A stretch of DNA of 33,276 nt from Elusimicrobia bacterium RIFCSPLOWO2_02_FULL_39_32 (GCA_001800135.1 MGUU01000003.1:1-33276); one strand, 5' to 3'. Counted from the first letter of the stretch, positions 9,201 to 16,080 are shown. Numbers and translations: made by a program. Notes: generated from the sequence alone by a model not told the origin.

Positions 9201-11532
9201 GATTCAGCCTACGCCTCAACCTACCGTATCCCCAACAGCTCCTACAGGTTGGGATATGATCAGTGATAAATTTACTGTTAAGTTTGAAGTAAAACAGGCT
9301 AATATAGGAGGACCTTATTATCAGACCATTGTCACATTAAGAGACAATCAAACTGGAAAAGAGACCATCATTCCTATTGACGGCGCTTTAAAATATTCAG
9401 AATTCAATAAAACCGGGGACAGGCTAGTCATTATCAGTAAGGATGGGGCAACGCCCAGCAGTTTTGTGGTGAGAAATTTCTTATGGGTCATTGATCCTAT
9501 AGAAGGAAATGCAGAGAAAGTGATTGATATTCAACAAAAATACCCTCCATTTACGGATCTTAAAGGATTTGTTTTAAGTTCAAATGGAAAATACGCAATG
9601 GTTTATACTGCCAGTGACTTAAGAGTAGTTCGTCTTGAAGATAGAACTCAAATTAAAAATATCAGCATTATTGCAGGGTATATGTCTGTATTCTCAGGCG
9701 TTGAAACAGTTACTTTAGAAACAAAATCCGGAAAAGATTTTATTTTTGCCAATGGACAATATAATGATAGTCTTTTAGAAATTGGTTATGAGCTGGAAAC
9801 AGATGGAAATTTAAAATGGTTAGGCATCACTGGAGGAACTTTAAGGAGCGACCTTTATTATAATGGGTCAGATACAATGATCAGAGCTGCTCTCCTAGAT
9901 CCAAAACACTTAAAAATTGAAGATGAAAAAACTAAAAGCGTAAAGGAATTGGAACTATTTCCAGTTTCTAATGGAACCTTAGCTGACCATGTTTCTTTTA
10001 GCCCTGATGGAAAAACTCTTTGGGTAAGAGCGCATACAGGCAATGAGCAGATGTTAGTTTTACTTGAAGCTAATGGAAATGAGTTGAAACGATTTATTGT
10101 GGATAGCAAAGAAAGAAAAATTTTCTCAGTTGACCATGTTAGATTCAACTCAAATTCAGTGTTGGTAGATTATAAACCAGCTGTTCCCGCTCTATATACA
10201 GACACTAAACCCGGGGATCAAGAAACTGAAGAGCTGTTATTGAATCATACAGTTCAAAATCAAAGTTTGCAAAGCTCAGAATCTTCAAAAGTCTCAGAAC
10301 TCTCTTTAAAAAATGGGAAGAGCTTAAATAAAACTTTAGCAATTTTGGCTGGTGTGGGCGCAGTTGTGGTAGATACCTTAAAGAACCTTATATCCCATGC
10401 TTTGCCTACAGATGCTTCTGCATCTATAGCTCTCCAATCTTTACCAACCGCTCCTGCTGGTTTTGGCTCTATTCTACTTCCAGTTTTGGCGATTGTAGTT
10501 CCTTTGGCTTTAGCTGTCATAGCTTACACATGGCTTACTACTCCTTCAGTTAAGATGACTAAGACTTTAGCAAAAGTAAATGATCAGCTAGCGATTTTAA
10601 GCCGAACCCTTCCTTACATGACTCAAACAGAAAGGGATGAAGCTCTTAAGCCTTTAGAAAATGATTTAAAAACAATTTATCAAGATCAGGGCATAAAGAA
10701 AAAATTTGGCAATAAAGAACTTATTGCTGAGGCTTATGGAATAGCAGGCTCCATGGGAGTAGAGATAAGCGAGGATATGAGCAGATATTTTAAGGCAAAA
10801 AATGTGGAAGTTTCATCCTTGCCTTTAGATCGTCTATTCCCTGAGGTTCGCTCCACTTATCTTCAAGATTGGATTGAGTTTAAGAGGATGGAAGTGACTG
10901 TGGATCAAACGGAATTCTTAAAAAATATTAAAGATAAACTTGGGCTGGATAAAAAGAAGGGACTAGCCTATCAGAAATTTATTGAAACTTATAGTTATGG
11001 CTATGCTAAAGGCGCTGTAGTACAAGTGGCCAGAGATACCAGAATTAAAGTTGGAAAACAGGCTCCAAATTTAGGACATGGGGTAAGATGGATAGATGTT
11101 CAAGACATCCAGCTTTCATTTGTCAAAAATGATGTTCAAGATTCTCTAGAACAAATTGAAAAAGAAGAGTTGCGCGGACTTTTGTTAATTGGCAAATCTC
11201 AAACAGAACTCTTAAAAGTTTTAGATGAAAAACATCGGGTGATTCTAAATCAAGCTGTCAAAAACGGAAAAATCCGTTTGCTTGGCAATGAAAGTGTGAA
11301 GAATGGCATTGCTTTAGATACAATTTATAGAGAGACAATGCGCTGGGGCTGGAAAGGGGTTAGTGTGGACTTCTTAACCAATGATTTAAGCCGGTTGAAT
11401 GAGAGTTTCACTTATGCCAACATGATTCAAACCGTATTAATGACTGCCACTGGCATGAAACTTGTTCAAGGTCTTGTGAACGACGTTTCCCAAAGAGCTT
11501 TAGAACATCAAGTCTTAGTGATTAATCAGTAA
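220..11532 (+). CDS. giant modular exported protein with internal lipobox-like segments and a UDPGP-type domain
   Basis: 3770 codons, ATG preceded by AAGGTGGTGA (204-213). Order of parts: signal peptide 1 to about 38 (…PFAQA-S); residues 150-580 resembling ChaN/EreA-type proteins (HVQDAHE at 161-167, GVEGAEG near 193, GGYH at 556-559); two membrane helices 757-808; lipobox-like LGGC at C858; a 171-residue beta-domain repeated at 1057 and 1228 with a weaker third copy; UDPGP-type nucleotidyltransferase about 1770-2180 (GGAATRLG 1779-1786, PFGHG 1964-1968); lipobox-like ILSC at C2332; propeller-like domain 2426-2752; signal-like helix 2820-2847; helix 2879-2897; lipobox LAAC at C2930; second propeller-like domain 3011-3327; helix 3417-3440; unrecognised C-terminal domain to 3770. 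Pro/Ser/Thr-rich linkers follow the lipobox segments. The ORF and its modularity are clear. Functions are inferred: probably an envelope-anchored surface protein. No activity is proven, and a nucleotidyltransferase fold in an exported protein is odd. Confidence 0.9.
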   Translation: MIKFWTEKSNKNWLQTTGTAVAVSFLFTTVAAPFAQASIWQERKTAVEQLKKSSEDQENNYTQLASAANFQTVIGNGMLMPKGVSPELLESLSKTITPALQHKSNAKSQRLKLPSYLVNRIEQFGEIERVYLAEGQKVKLESDKNRIKEFNLDAKMPLVIHVQDAHEIYSVQKNIAFLLKEFMGLGVNVVGVEGAEGVMQGIEKWRNNPDQESLKEVAGYLLRKGILTGVEVAGLSKGKDQVEFYGVEKREKYLDQVKSFKETLGKNNEMKHWQDSTHGKIAGLKARIYAEDLKRLDETKQKYENGEIKLGDWAGSLQEATSKTLTEEDRNFSNVAKYLNAYHIEKEIDFKSVEKKQRELLEKLSQKLSRQELVELLEESLLYRLGSMGYAEFYNHLVGRANLAGLKLTPEIKKYIQYLVKVEGIDREKLFEELKSFSDQVFNEKVRDNPLMAEVYVLDKDFSLMNKGLNFSLNVEEWQDYLKREKELTKITEKIAKLEGKEPQLKEKTEFEQVKDVLKNVEKFSRLSEERNGIFTSQLAERMKQKEQKISVLIAGGYHSSGIEESLKEKGISFITVRPRMDVAKVDKEYHPLNGFKRGLLPLEKMFLPEKVSLASLLASEYPNTSKGIGAKGALDTFTPVLSKLKGRKIAANLEKIIQAKKNGEIYSAEIQTANGKTIKVWTLIKNNNKELNKKLLENPKEILTELNLLDGEDELDTGLAGEIGSEKEARVLVSGEKPATILARVSKFVRAIPVQYMQGAAAIIVAIPTLIMTNGFYSSNGLALTVPGVILVAVIIALAFIGLALLEGKKPTIIEQVEKPAIFPGAEFGTSYLFSKPTTRFISILAAAMLALPLGGCPLPPQLLRAVGVQSVLDVSDFNEGDLSELDITDVVRVGSFVKIKPESETTFVVDWKYSEPESQDEVAGVFLKLGNPNQGLDLQNQNITPFSLEIINGPSQPSMEIEDATPGNGGSGNKYFEKSVQGFEKGKMKDPKINFGHKDIAQYAILTDRVDGIGIFFNKRYTAAWENEGSFRVRINPKNKKVLINKPFSPSTTPDASASISPLIKVTKGGDPTAEPVAKEMARIGRQTIINFNGAERNGRTTTVVDVKDVLGGGFSLVFADAITNASNSYGVVVKPVFPANFVKEKNDYVRVELKRFGRVVYDENLLERLNEPDYFTTFIENLPQYGPIDEITYVSNKPMLFEVDANVKRPSPSTTASASPSATPDASASIAPLIQVTKGGTPSLEPVASEVVVIGRQTIRNFNGPVRNGRTTTVLDVKDVLGGGFSLLFLNPITNASNSYGVAVKSVFPAGSVRAKDDFINLELKRFGRVVYTENILGRVDESDYFTQLIENLTQYGPIDEITYVSNKPVLFELDANVIRPTPQPSPSPTATPSPTPTPMPTPNVPVIARVIPSNSISVVGMFFSNPIIRRISQGGQDFIKTTATKFTLESGSEIDALKVQVLRGAARDSNGFGGTLWTFAAGEFSRTDRTNPIVVFPIKADGIQNIDIEIGKFGSRLFPIPDRLVVTQDGKVYGVEINLNNLPETANRDEFDTIGIFTKDMNAINNQGSYIVGSLGYTAGTAVAGVPSSNPWLKNSLAEFFLGFVGIPTEAAPVDPPVNPDSNPGPNPNEPSSNQPIGPEASRRGSSKDEKTDKNRASRNNPIQNGFVNRCLEILYQKIEPYHAQIKELLDQRQNSEITPLAKQKIDKEIQKIVDKINASDFVDAKEGEYTALPDELDPEALYQKFMDSEDHGIYVQRVEDLLLKGEISFHLMFGGAATRLGVGSMFGLDLIDVADRVLKTSDSSGTGNTNDRMLTLIFKAIREMVLRKRKIETEKTQEKVAEELTKLRMAVKHAKNLLSEETHKLTLAQRQLWQYRYLLEKIGKLKGYSQDQIQTTIFNLPMVLYIDENNWEEVKNDFVENNFYGLNPEKIYFIRQPYYPLYQYKTGKLDKYEGEEELPFGHGSATLSLYYQKGWAFQLDWSGVEKLVDESVAAILGNQGVDMAVYHRLNDLTMMTGGAIDLDWLAFVLYQLEHGHHFVGELVSNPENQKGGNAIFNTKTGKPMLIETVNSNGSKALNKLVTELSESGAPYNKFTLGMSMKGIWPILEGDSFSPPALRANVRYKDGHFTVDIITGDISQDPRSNPLFFFRNEAIHDFKDFDQLAEALLFVNEQEKDEDFVNFLQRELMIFKEQFTQDEYDVVNKFIIRLTKFLSGEKEGEQLFFGFQSILDLIHSENPEVREKIIQIYKRVLKKFFPGYETSGLSQVAIEQNSQYRKALEMLTFVLQRKAPPQRINILSILRNGGSALYLFIAGFIGLVILGAILSCAAIGLPSKTILTTIGTPQAQGIESVLYSTPEPLVSNVPSPIVSHTPTLEPTVSAAPSPMVSPTPEPTRTPSISNDTFGNVIPSPVPTASAEPSWEMMSGRFTAKFETMNVGGPFVQTIITITDSQTGEVKTVKIDGAIKYSDFNKNGNRLVVITRDGATSSSYVVRNFLWVVNPLDGTAMKAISYSEKYYPDTTINGFVLSSDGKHAVAYTSRGEFLRVRLLDGTKVDATNATVGYMSNLENIENVILESKSGKDLIFVQGKFSNRAIEAGFELKSDGKLESLGVTGGSQQESAWLTPDGVISVYKEHNRDTNKINLVLKNHYKQTETKVFLMDWLGYEDVDHIAFSPDGKYIWVKRYWTHGTIIRKQLWTLDVFDYKGNRAAQFNSDANSSPIFSIDRTRVTKNSVIVDFKPAIPTKEKWGTNYPPADTYKAGEPATVELPLTEAAASVASKDSQLPTDTGKGINGLSVMLMNLIKNEDGQADASFMIRLIKIVGILSLLFLLAQCVFEPAFAAPLSEPSSSSFKVELWNGINLISPLNYFVSNTLVLAAAVAALIFVVGVILYATKDDAQKKEILKALQKFKLAFGTMALAILAACNISGNPVTTPQVAISASINVPTAVSATNAPLDAEGKVIPVIETKTETNVPVAIVQTPEPQTQTTIQPTPQPTVSPTAPTGWDMISDKFTVKFEVKQANIGGPYYQTIVTLRDNQTGKETIIPIDGALKYSEFNKTGDRLVIISKDGATPSSFVVRNFLWVIDPIEGNAEKVIDIQQKYPPFTDLKGFVLSSNGKYAMVYTASDLRVVRLEDRTQIKNISIIAGYMSVFSGVETVTLETKSGKDFIFANGQYNDSLLEIGYELETDGNLKWLGITGGTLRSDLYYNGSDTMIRAALLDPKHLKIEDEKTKSVKELELFPVSNGTLADHVSFSPDGKTLWVRAHTGNEQMLVLLEANGNELKRFIVDSKERKIFSVDHVRFNSNSVLVDYKPAVPALYTDTKPGDQETEELLLNHTVQNQSLQSSESSKVSELSLKNGKSLNKTLAILAGVGAVVVDTLKNLISHALPTDASASIALQSLPTAPAGFGSILLPVLAIVVPLALAVIAYTWLTTPSVKMTKTLAKVNDQLAILSRTLPYMTQTERDEALKPLENDLKTIYQDQGIKKKFGNKELIAEAYGIAGSMGVEISEDMSRYFKAKNVEVSSLPLDRLFPEVRSTYLQDWIEFKRMEVTVDQTEFLKNIKDKLGLDKKKGLAYQKFIETYSYGYAKGAVVQVARDTRIKVGKQAPNLGHGVRWIDVQDIQLSFVKNDVQDSLEQIEKEELRGLLLIGKSQTELLKVLDEKHRVILNQAVKNGKIRLLGNESVKNGIALDTIYRETMRWGWKGVSVDFLTNDLSRLNESFTYANMIQTVLMTATGMKLVQGLVNDVSQRALEHQVLVINQ
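3388..4371 (+). repeat. tandem 171-residue beta-domain duplication inside the first giant gene
   Basis: Two direct copies with a period of 513 nt (DASASI at 3388 and again at 3901). Both carry VTKGG, GRQTI, NFNG, RNGRTTTV, DVKDVLGGGFSL, NASNSYGV, KRFGRVVY and YGPIDEITYVSNKP. Long stretches are also near-identical as DNA, so the duplication is fairly recent. Pro/Ser/Thr-rich linkers separate the copies. A more distant relative follows to about 5000. The strand-rich pattern suggests a beta-sandwich, possibly carbohydrate-binding; no family was recognised. Confidence 0.85.
7495..10200 (+). repeat. two diverged copies of a beta-propeller-like domain
   Basis: Copy 1 at about 7495-8475 and copy 2 at about 9250-10200 align from start to end. 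Shared landmarks are W-(E/D)-M at the start, GGP, QTI, KYS-(D/E)-FNK, RNFLWV, GFVLSS-(D/N)-GK, SGKD, SFSPDGK or AFSPDGK, and VD-(F/Y)-KPA at the end. SPDGK motifs are typical of WD40/TolB-like blades. Each copy follows a lipobox-like segment and a Pro/Thr-rich linker, so the duplicated unit appears to be helix, Cys, linker and propeller together. Confidence 0.8.
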
Positions 11533-11552
11533 TTTAAATCACCTATATTTTT

Positions 11553-11591
11553 AAATGCCAGACGCTTCTAAAATGCGTCTGGCATTTTTAT
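11553..11591 (+). terminator. intrinsic terminator after the first giant gene
   Basis: A perfect 13-bp stem (11553-11565 pairing with 11575-11587) carries a 9-nt loop and runs into a T-rich stretch, about 20 nt after the stop codon. It separates the giant gene from the signalling genes that follow. Confidence 0.9.
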
Positions 11592-11614
11592 TATGATTCA
11601 TCTTATCCTTAAGT

Positions 11615-11643
11615 TTGAATGGAATATAATTTTTTAGTATTCT
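11615..11643 (+). promoter_or_regulatory. candidate promoter of the receiver-adaptor/kinase operon
   Basis: TTGAAT (11615-11620) is followed after 17 nt by TATTCT (11638-11643). A perfect TATAAT also lies at 11625-11630, without a good -35 box. Either would start transcription within about 15 nt of the ATG at 11652, and no Shine-Dalgarno sequence is visible, so the message may have a very short leader. Confidence 0.4.
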
Positions 11644-11651
11644 AATTCTTT

Positions 11652-13565
11652 ATGGCAAATTTGCACAGAATATTGGTAGTGGATGATGACCTGGAATTGT
11701 GCCAGGTGATTGTGGATATACTAAAAGAGCGCGGTTATGATGTAAATTTTGTGCAAACAGCGGAAGAAGGGTTAGAAAAAGGGATATCCAACACTCCCGA
11801 CCTTTTTATTCTTGATCTTGAAGTCCCCAAAATGGGCGGACTTGTGCTCTGTCAAAACCTTAGGGCGCATCCAAAAACTAAAGATATTCCAGTGGTTTTT
11901 CTCACGGTTCGGGATTCAGATTTTGACAAAAAAACAGCGATGAGTTTAGGAGCGAATCAATATATTACGAAACCTTTTCGCAGGAGCGTGCTCTTAAAAG
12001 AAGTGGAAAATTTGTTAGCGGCTCAAAAAGAGGATTGGGTCATGCCCCGTCTCCCATCTCAATTAAAGGATTCTGCTGGAACATCTGCTCCATCGCAAGT
12101 TTCAAAACCTTTAACTCCTTCTGAAACTCAAACTGCTTCTTCTCTACCTCCGAGCGCTCTTAGTAAACCGCGAGCAAAGAGCGAGACTCCTTCCACACCT
12201 ATTTCAGAGTCAAAAAAAATGGAATCTGACGAGGATAGTTCCACTGGAATTCCTCCAATCACAGAACCAAAAGTTTCTGCTGAAGAAGGGTTGGAAAAAC
12301 AATCTGCCCAAACGCCTGAACAACCTAAAGGAGATGTGTCTCAACCGGGTCCAGTAAAAGAATTAAAAACATTTGAATCCTTTGCTGGTAAAAAAGAAGC
12401 CAAACCCTCTAAGATTTTAGCTTTGAAGACATGGGCTTTTAAGAGCAAGAAAAATAAAATTATTTCTATTGGAGTTTCATTTAGTTTGCTGGTTGGATTA
12501 ACTTATGGGAGTTTCATGCTTTATAAAAAATTTTTAGGGTCTAAAAAAGATAAATCCAAAACAGCTGAATCCGGAGAGCTTACAGAAGTTTCTGTGAATG
12601 TGATGCAGGCTGCCCCTGCTCCATTTCAAGATATTTTAAGCGCTGTGGGCACTGTGGCAGGCGGTTCAGAGATTGAGCTTCGTTTTCAAACAGAAGGGAA
12701 TCTGCGCTCCCTTAATTTTAAAGAAGGGGACAGCGCGCATGCAGGGCAAATTATTGCGCAATTAGATCAATCGCAAATATTAATTAAGCTTGAAAGAGCA
12801 AAATCTGAGTACTATCGTTATGAAAAACTTTATGCTTTAGGCGGTGTTTCTAAAGACCGCTTGGATGAGGCTAAAGTTCAATTGGATTTTGCGCAGAGCG
12901 AAGTATCTAAAACTATTTTAAGAGCCTCCCAAGACGGTATTTTTGGAGATAAAGGCGTGGAGGTAGGGGAGTTTATTACGCCGCAAAAAAAGGTTGGAAC
13001 ATTGGTTAGCCTGCATACCGTGCTTGTGCGGATTGGAGTCATAGAAAAAGAGATTGATAAAATTTTTCCCGGACAGATGGTTTTAGCCACTGTAGAAACG
13101 TATCCCAACGTAGAATTTAAAGGAAAGGTAGAGAATATTTCACCTCTAGTGCAGGGACAATCTAAAACATTGATGGTGGAAGCCCGCATGCCAAATACAG
13201 GCAAACTTCTTTTGCCTGGGATGTTCGCGCGCACGCGCATTATTATTTATGAAAAAGATAATGTGATTGCTCTGCCGAACGATGCGCTAGAAAAAACAGC
13301 AGAGGGTTACCGCATCTTTATTGTTGGCAAAGAGAATAAAGCTGAGGTTAGGACGGTTGAGGTCAGCTATGTTTCTTTGACACATAGTGTGGTTGCCTCT
13401 GGACTTCAAGCTGGAGAACAAGTTATAATACAAAGGCCGCAAGAATTAAAAGAGGGCTCTCCATTAAAGATTGTTGAGGTAGAAAAGTCAGTATCTAAAG
13501 TTGAGGGGGGTCAAGAAGACGGCGCTCAAGGCCATGAAGAAACTCAGGAACAACCCATACATTAA
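11652..13565 (+). CDS. receiver domain fused to a membrane-fusion (HlyD/RND-type) periplasmic adaptor
   Basis: 637 codons. Residues 1-125 are a CheY-like receiver with the acidic cluster D11-D13, phospho-acceptor D55, T85 and K107. A Pro/Ser/Thr-rich linker (about 130-255) leads to one membrane helix (about 269-291). After it come periplasmic-adaptor features of the RND/HlyD class: a barrel-sandwich half near residue 345, a short alpha-hairpin, the second half (GVEVGEFI), and a beta-barrel with PGM-(F)-A-R. The predicted topology puts the receiver in the cytoplasm and the adaptor in the periplasm. Each half is a standard family; having both in one chain is unusual, and there is no DNA-binding output domain. 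The histidine kinase downstream is the likely partner. No inner-membrane pump or TolC gene is present, so the transported substrate is unknown. Confidence 0.88.
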   Translation: MANLHRILVVDDDLELCQVIVDILKERGYDVNFVQTAEEGLEKGISNTPDLFILDLEVPKMGGLVLCQNLRAHPKTKDIPVVFLTVRDSDFDKKTAMSLGANQYITKPFRRSVLLKEVENLLAAQKEDWVMPRLPSQLKDSAGTSAPSQVSKPLTPSETQTASSLPPSALSKPRAKSETPSTPISESKKMESDEDSSTGIPPITEPKVSAEEGLEKQSAQTPEQPKGDVSQPGPVKELKTFESFAGKKEAKPSKILALKTWAFKSKKNKIISIGVSFSLLVGLTYGSFMLYKKFLGSKKDKSKTAESGELTEVSVNVMQAAPAPFQDILSAVGTVAGGSEIELRFQTEGNLRSLNFKEGDSAHAGQIIAQLDQSQILIKLERAKSEYYRYEKLYALGGVSKDRLDEAKVQLDFAQSEVSKTILRASQDGIFGDKGVEVGEFITPQKKVGTLVSLHTVLVRIGVIEKEIDKIFPGQMVLATVETYPNVEFKGKVENISPLVQGQSKTLMVEARMPNTGKLLLPGMFARTRIIIYEKDNVIALPNDALEKTAEGYRIFIVGKENKAEVRTVEVSYVSLTHSVVASGLQAGEQVIIQRPQELKEGSPLKIVEVEKSVSKVEGGQEDGAQGHEETQEQPIH

Positions 13566-13578
13566 CTAATATCTATAA

Positions 13579-15045
13579 GTGAAATTACGCACACGCTTCA
13601 TACTATTCTCCCTATTTTTAACCGGCATTGTTGTGGCAGGCACCAGCTACACAACCTTATATTTTTTAAAAAAATTAGTTCTTGCTGAAATTGAATCCAA
13701 CCAAAAGTCTGTTCTGCAAAATTTAAAAAAAGTTTGCGAAGAGTCCCAGATCAGCCGGGACGATATTTTTGCTTTTAATTATGTGGCTTCTTTAGAGAAA
13801 ACCGTAAAAGGAATCGCATACGCTGTTTTTGTGCATAATAAGCGGCAGTTGATTTTAGGCAAGAATAATCCTTTTGCTGAGCTGATGGGCAGTGATCCGG
13901 AAATTTTAAAAAAAGCTCAGAATCCAGCCATATTTGAAAACCTGTCTCTTAAAGACGGCAGAAAAATTATGAATTTCTCTTCCAGCGTGGACTCATCCGG
14001 GGGCAGAGTAGGATCAGTTTATCTTGGTTTTTATGAAAATAAAATAGAAGAAAATATTCAAGAATCTGTTTCCAGAATTAAAAAGATCATTATTTATGTA
14101 GCCTCAGGAGTTTTTGTGGTTGGGTTCATCCTCTCCCTGATCTTCGCCATCCAGTTAAGCCGTCCTATTATCAGGCTGGCTAAAGGAGCCCAAGCCATTG
14201 GCGAAGGGAATTTAGAAACGCAGATTGATATTAAAAGAAAAGATGAAATTGGGGTTTTAGCGGATGAGTTTAATATCATGGCGGTCAAATTAAAGGAATT
14301 GGATCAACTTAAAGATGCGTTTGTTTCCAGCGTTTCCCATGAGCTGCGCAGCCCTTTAACAGCTATTTCCGGCTATGTAGAGCTCTTGACCATGAAGCCT
14401 GTGAATGAACTCAATCCAGATAAGGTGAAAAAAGCTCTTAATATTATTCAGGAGAGCACCACTCGTTTAACTCAGTTTGTAAACGATGTTTTAGACGCTG
14501 CAAAAATTAAAGCTGGCAAGATGGAAATTCATAAATCTCCTTTTGATATTCGAGCCACTGGAGAAAGCGTTATGGGATTATTCCAACCCTTGTTTGATAA
14601 AAAGAAACTTACAGGTAAAATACAAATTGCGGAAAATATTCCCATAGTTCCTGGGGATGGGGAAAAGGTGCGGCAGGTCATAACCAATTTTCTTTCCAAT
14701 GCTTACAAATTTACGCCTGAAGGCGGCGTCATTACTTTAATTGCGGAAGAGTTTGATAAAAATGAATTTATTAAAGTCTCTATAAAAGATAATGGCATAG
14801 GCATCCCAAAGCAGCATCAACATCTTGTTTTTGGAAGGTTCCAGCAGGTGCCGGGTTCTAAGGATAAGATTCAGGGACCTAAAGGAACTGGTTTGGGTTT
14901 AGTCATTGCCAAAGGCATAGTAGAAGCCCATGGCGGAAAAATTGGTTTTGAAAGCGAAGAAGGCAAAGGCACCACTTTCTTTTTTACCATGCCTGTTAAG
15001 GGGGAAATGGGTAGGACTGTAGTTGAATCCAAAAAACTAGCTTAA
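13579..15045 (+). CDS. membrane sensor histidine kinase
   Basis: 488 codons with a GTG start 13 nt after the preceding stop, so probably one operon with the receiver-adaptor gene; no strong Shine-Dalgarno is visible. Membrane helices at about 7-30 and 170-191 enclose a sensor region of some 140 residues. HAMP covers about 192-245, HisKA carries SHELRSP with phospho-acceptor H254, and the ATPase domain shows the N box (N370, N374), DNGIGIP at 404-410 and GTGLGL at 436-441. All catalytic boxes are intact. It most likely phosphorylates D55 of the upstream receiver. The sensed signal is unknown. A hairpin terminator lies about 20 nt after the stop. Confidence 0.93.
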   Translation: MKLRTRFILFSLFLTGIVVAGTSYTTLYFLKKLVLAEIESNQKSVLQNLKKVCEESQISRDDIFAFNYVASLEKTVKGIAYAVFVHNKRQLILGKNNPFAELMGSDPEILKKAQNPAIFENLSLKDGRKIMNFSSSVDSSGGRVGSVYLGFYENKIEENIQESVSRIKKIIIYVASGVFVVGFILSLIFAIQLSRPIIRLAKGAQAIGEGNLETQIDIKRKDEIGVLADEFNIMAVKLKELDQLKDAFVSSVSHELRSPLTAISGYVELLTMKPVNELNPDKVKKALNIIQESTTRLTQFVNDVLDAAKIKAGKMEIHKSPFDIRATGESVMGLFQPLFDKKKLTGKIQIAENIPIVPGDGEKVRQVITNFLSNAYKFTPEGGVITLIAEEFDKNEFIKVSIKDNGIGIPKQHQHLVFGRFQQVPGSKDKIQGPKGTGLGLVIAKGIVEAHGGKIGFESEEGKGTTFFFTMPVKGEMGRTVVESKKLA

Positions 15046-15066
15046 ATTTTTTAGCGCTTATATTAT

Positions 15067-15096
15067 AAAAATCCCTCTACTAAAGAGGGATTTTTA
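15067..15096. terminator. bidirectional terminator between convergent genes
   Basis: A perfect 12-bp stem (AAAAATCCCTCT at 67-78 of this hundred, AGAGGGATTTTT at 84-95) with a 5-nt loop has A and T tracts on both flanks. It can end transcription of the kinase gene on + and of the small membrane-protein operon on -. It touches the stop codon of the - strand gene. Confidence 0.88.
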
Positions 15097-15486
15097 TTTT
15101 TGTCTTTGTTGTCTTTGGATTTCTTGTTGGAGCTGCTGGTTCATGCGGTTTATGCGGTTGATTTCATTAATGGTTTGTATGGTTTGCTGGGTTTGCATGA
15201 TAGATTGCTGGGTATCTTGTTGAATTTGTTTTTGCAACTCCTGCATTTGAGCCATTTGGTTAGCTGTTTTTTCCTGCCTCTCTTGCACATTCTTTAGTCG
15301 GCTCTTTTCATCCTTTTCCACAGCCCCCTTGCTTCTGGACAAAGAAGTTTTATTTTTTAGAAAAGGAATTTTGGAAACAAGATTCTTTAAAGCATCTTTT
15401 TGTGAAAACCAGAGATAAAAAAAACCTATTACAATAACACTGCCTAAACTTAAGACAGCGATTGTAATAGGTTTTTTAAACGACAT
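15094..15486 (-). CDS. small membrane-anchored Gln-rich coiled-coil protein
   Basis: 130 codons. One membrane helix (about 8-27) is followed by a basic stretch. From about residue 60 to the end comes a strongly Gln-rich, coiled-coil-like tail with few hydrophobic residues beyond regular Met, Leu and Ile positions. It starts 8 nt after the stop of the upstream gene and is the last gene of a three-gene leftward operon. No family recognised. The topology suggests a short anchored rod, for instance a scaffold or tether, but that is inference from shape only. Confidence 0.7.
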   Translation of the reverse strand: MSFKKPITIAVLSLGSVIVIGFFYLWFSQKDALKNLVSKIPFLKNKTSLSRSKGAVEKDEKSRLKNVQERQEKTANQMAQMQELQKQIQQDTQQSIMQTQQTIQTINEINRINRMNQQLQQEIQRQQRQK

Positions 15487-15494
15487 AAACGCGC

Positions 15495-15764
15495 TTACTC
15501 TTCTTTTGTTTCTGCTTTTGATTCTGCTTTAGGCTTTGCAGGAGCAGGAGCTGGTTTTACTTTTTCCTCTTTAGTTGCTTGAGGAGGAGTAAACTCTTCT
15601 TCAGGAAACTCCTCTTCCAGTTCTTCTTCAGCCGCTGTTTCCTCTAAGGCAGGAGTTGTGCTATATAAAGAAATTAAGCTCCATGCAAGTAAACCGGATG
15701 CGATTAATATAATTAACGCAGCAATTCCAATTTGTTTACGGGTACAGTCGCATTCATCACTCAT
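15495..15764 (-). CDS. small single-span membrane protein with acidic and Pro/Ala/Lys tail
   Basis: 89 codons. A short N-terminus with CDC (residues 5-7) precedes one membrane helix (about 11-33). An acidic block of Glu runs (about 40-57) and a Pro/Ala/Lys/Glu tail like the periplasm-spanning linkers of TonB-type proteins follow. No catalytic domain. It is the middle gene of the operon, 52 nt from the previous gene and 8 nt from the next. Only a weak GGGG precedes the start. Function unknown. Confidence 0.68.
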   Translation of the reverse strand: MSDECDCTRKQIGIAALIILIASGLLAWSLISLYSTTPALEETAAEEELEEEFPEEEFTPPQATKEEKVKPAPAPAKPKAESKAETKEE

Positions 15765-15816
15765 ATTATAACCCCATGAGATTTAATAAGAAAATAGTTC
15801 TTTATAAAAGAATTAC

Positions 15817-16080
15817 TTATTCTGGAAGCGATCCAACTTTTTTTCTGGTGTTGGATTCAATCGCGATTAAGAGTCTTAAGACCTCAGACACTAGGAAGAA
15901 GAATACGAGATAGAAAAAGCCTAATACCAAAGCCAAGATGGATGTAGCTCTTGGAGCTTCTGGGGTACCGCCGCCAATCAAAATAATAACGAAAAAAACT
16001 AGTCCCAATACAGCGGATATCCATGCGAAGATTTGAAATACGAAACGCAACTTATTTGCAATTTTGTTTGTGTCGTTCAT
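15817..16080 (-). CDS. small two-helix membrane protein
   Basis: 87 codons. Two membrane helices (about 12-36 and 46-70) are joined by a short loop, with a basic C-terminus (NTRKK). AGGAGG lies just upstream of the ATG (revcomp of 16091-16096), which fixes the start. It is the first gene behind the consensus promoter at 16144-16172. The hairpin-like layout resembles DUF4282-type small membrane proteins, but I cannot assign it with confidence. Confidence 0.75.
   Translation of the reverse strand: MNDTNKIANKLRFVFQIFAWISAVLGLVFFVIILIGGGTPEAPRATSILALVLGFFYLVFFFLVSEVLRLLIAIESNTRKKVGSLPE

Noticed and set aside
8677-11532. Independent gene starting at the internal Met 2820 with a signal-like sequence
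   Set aside because: No Shine-Dalgarno or promoter is visible before it and the frame is continuous with the upstream part; kept only as part of the multi-signal observation.
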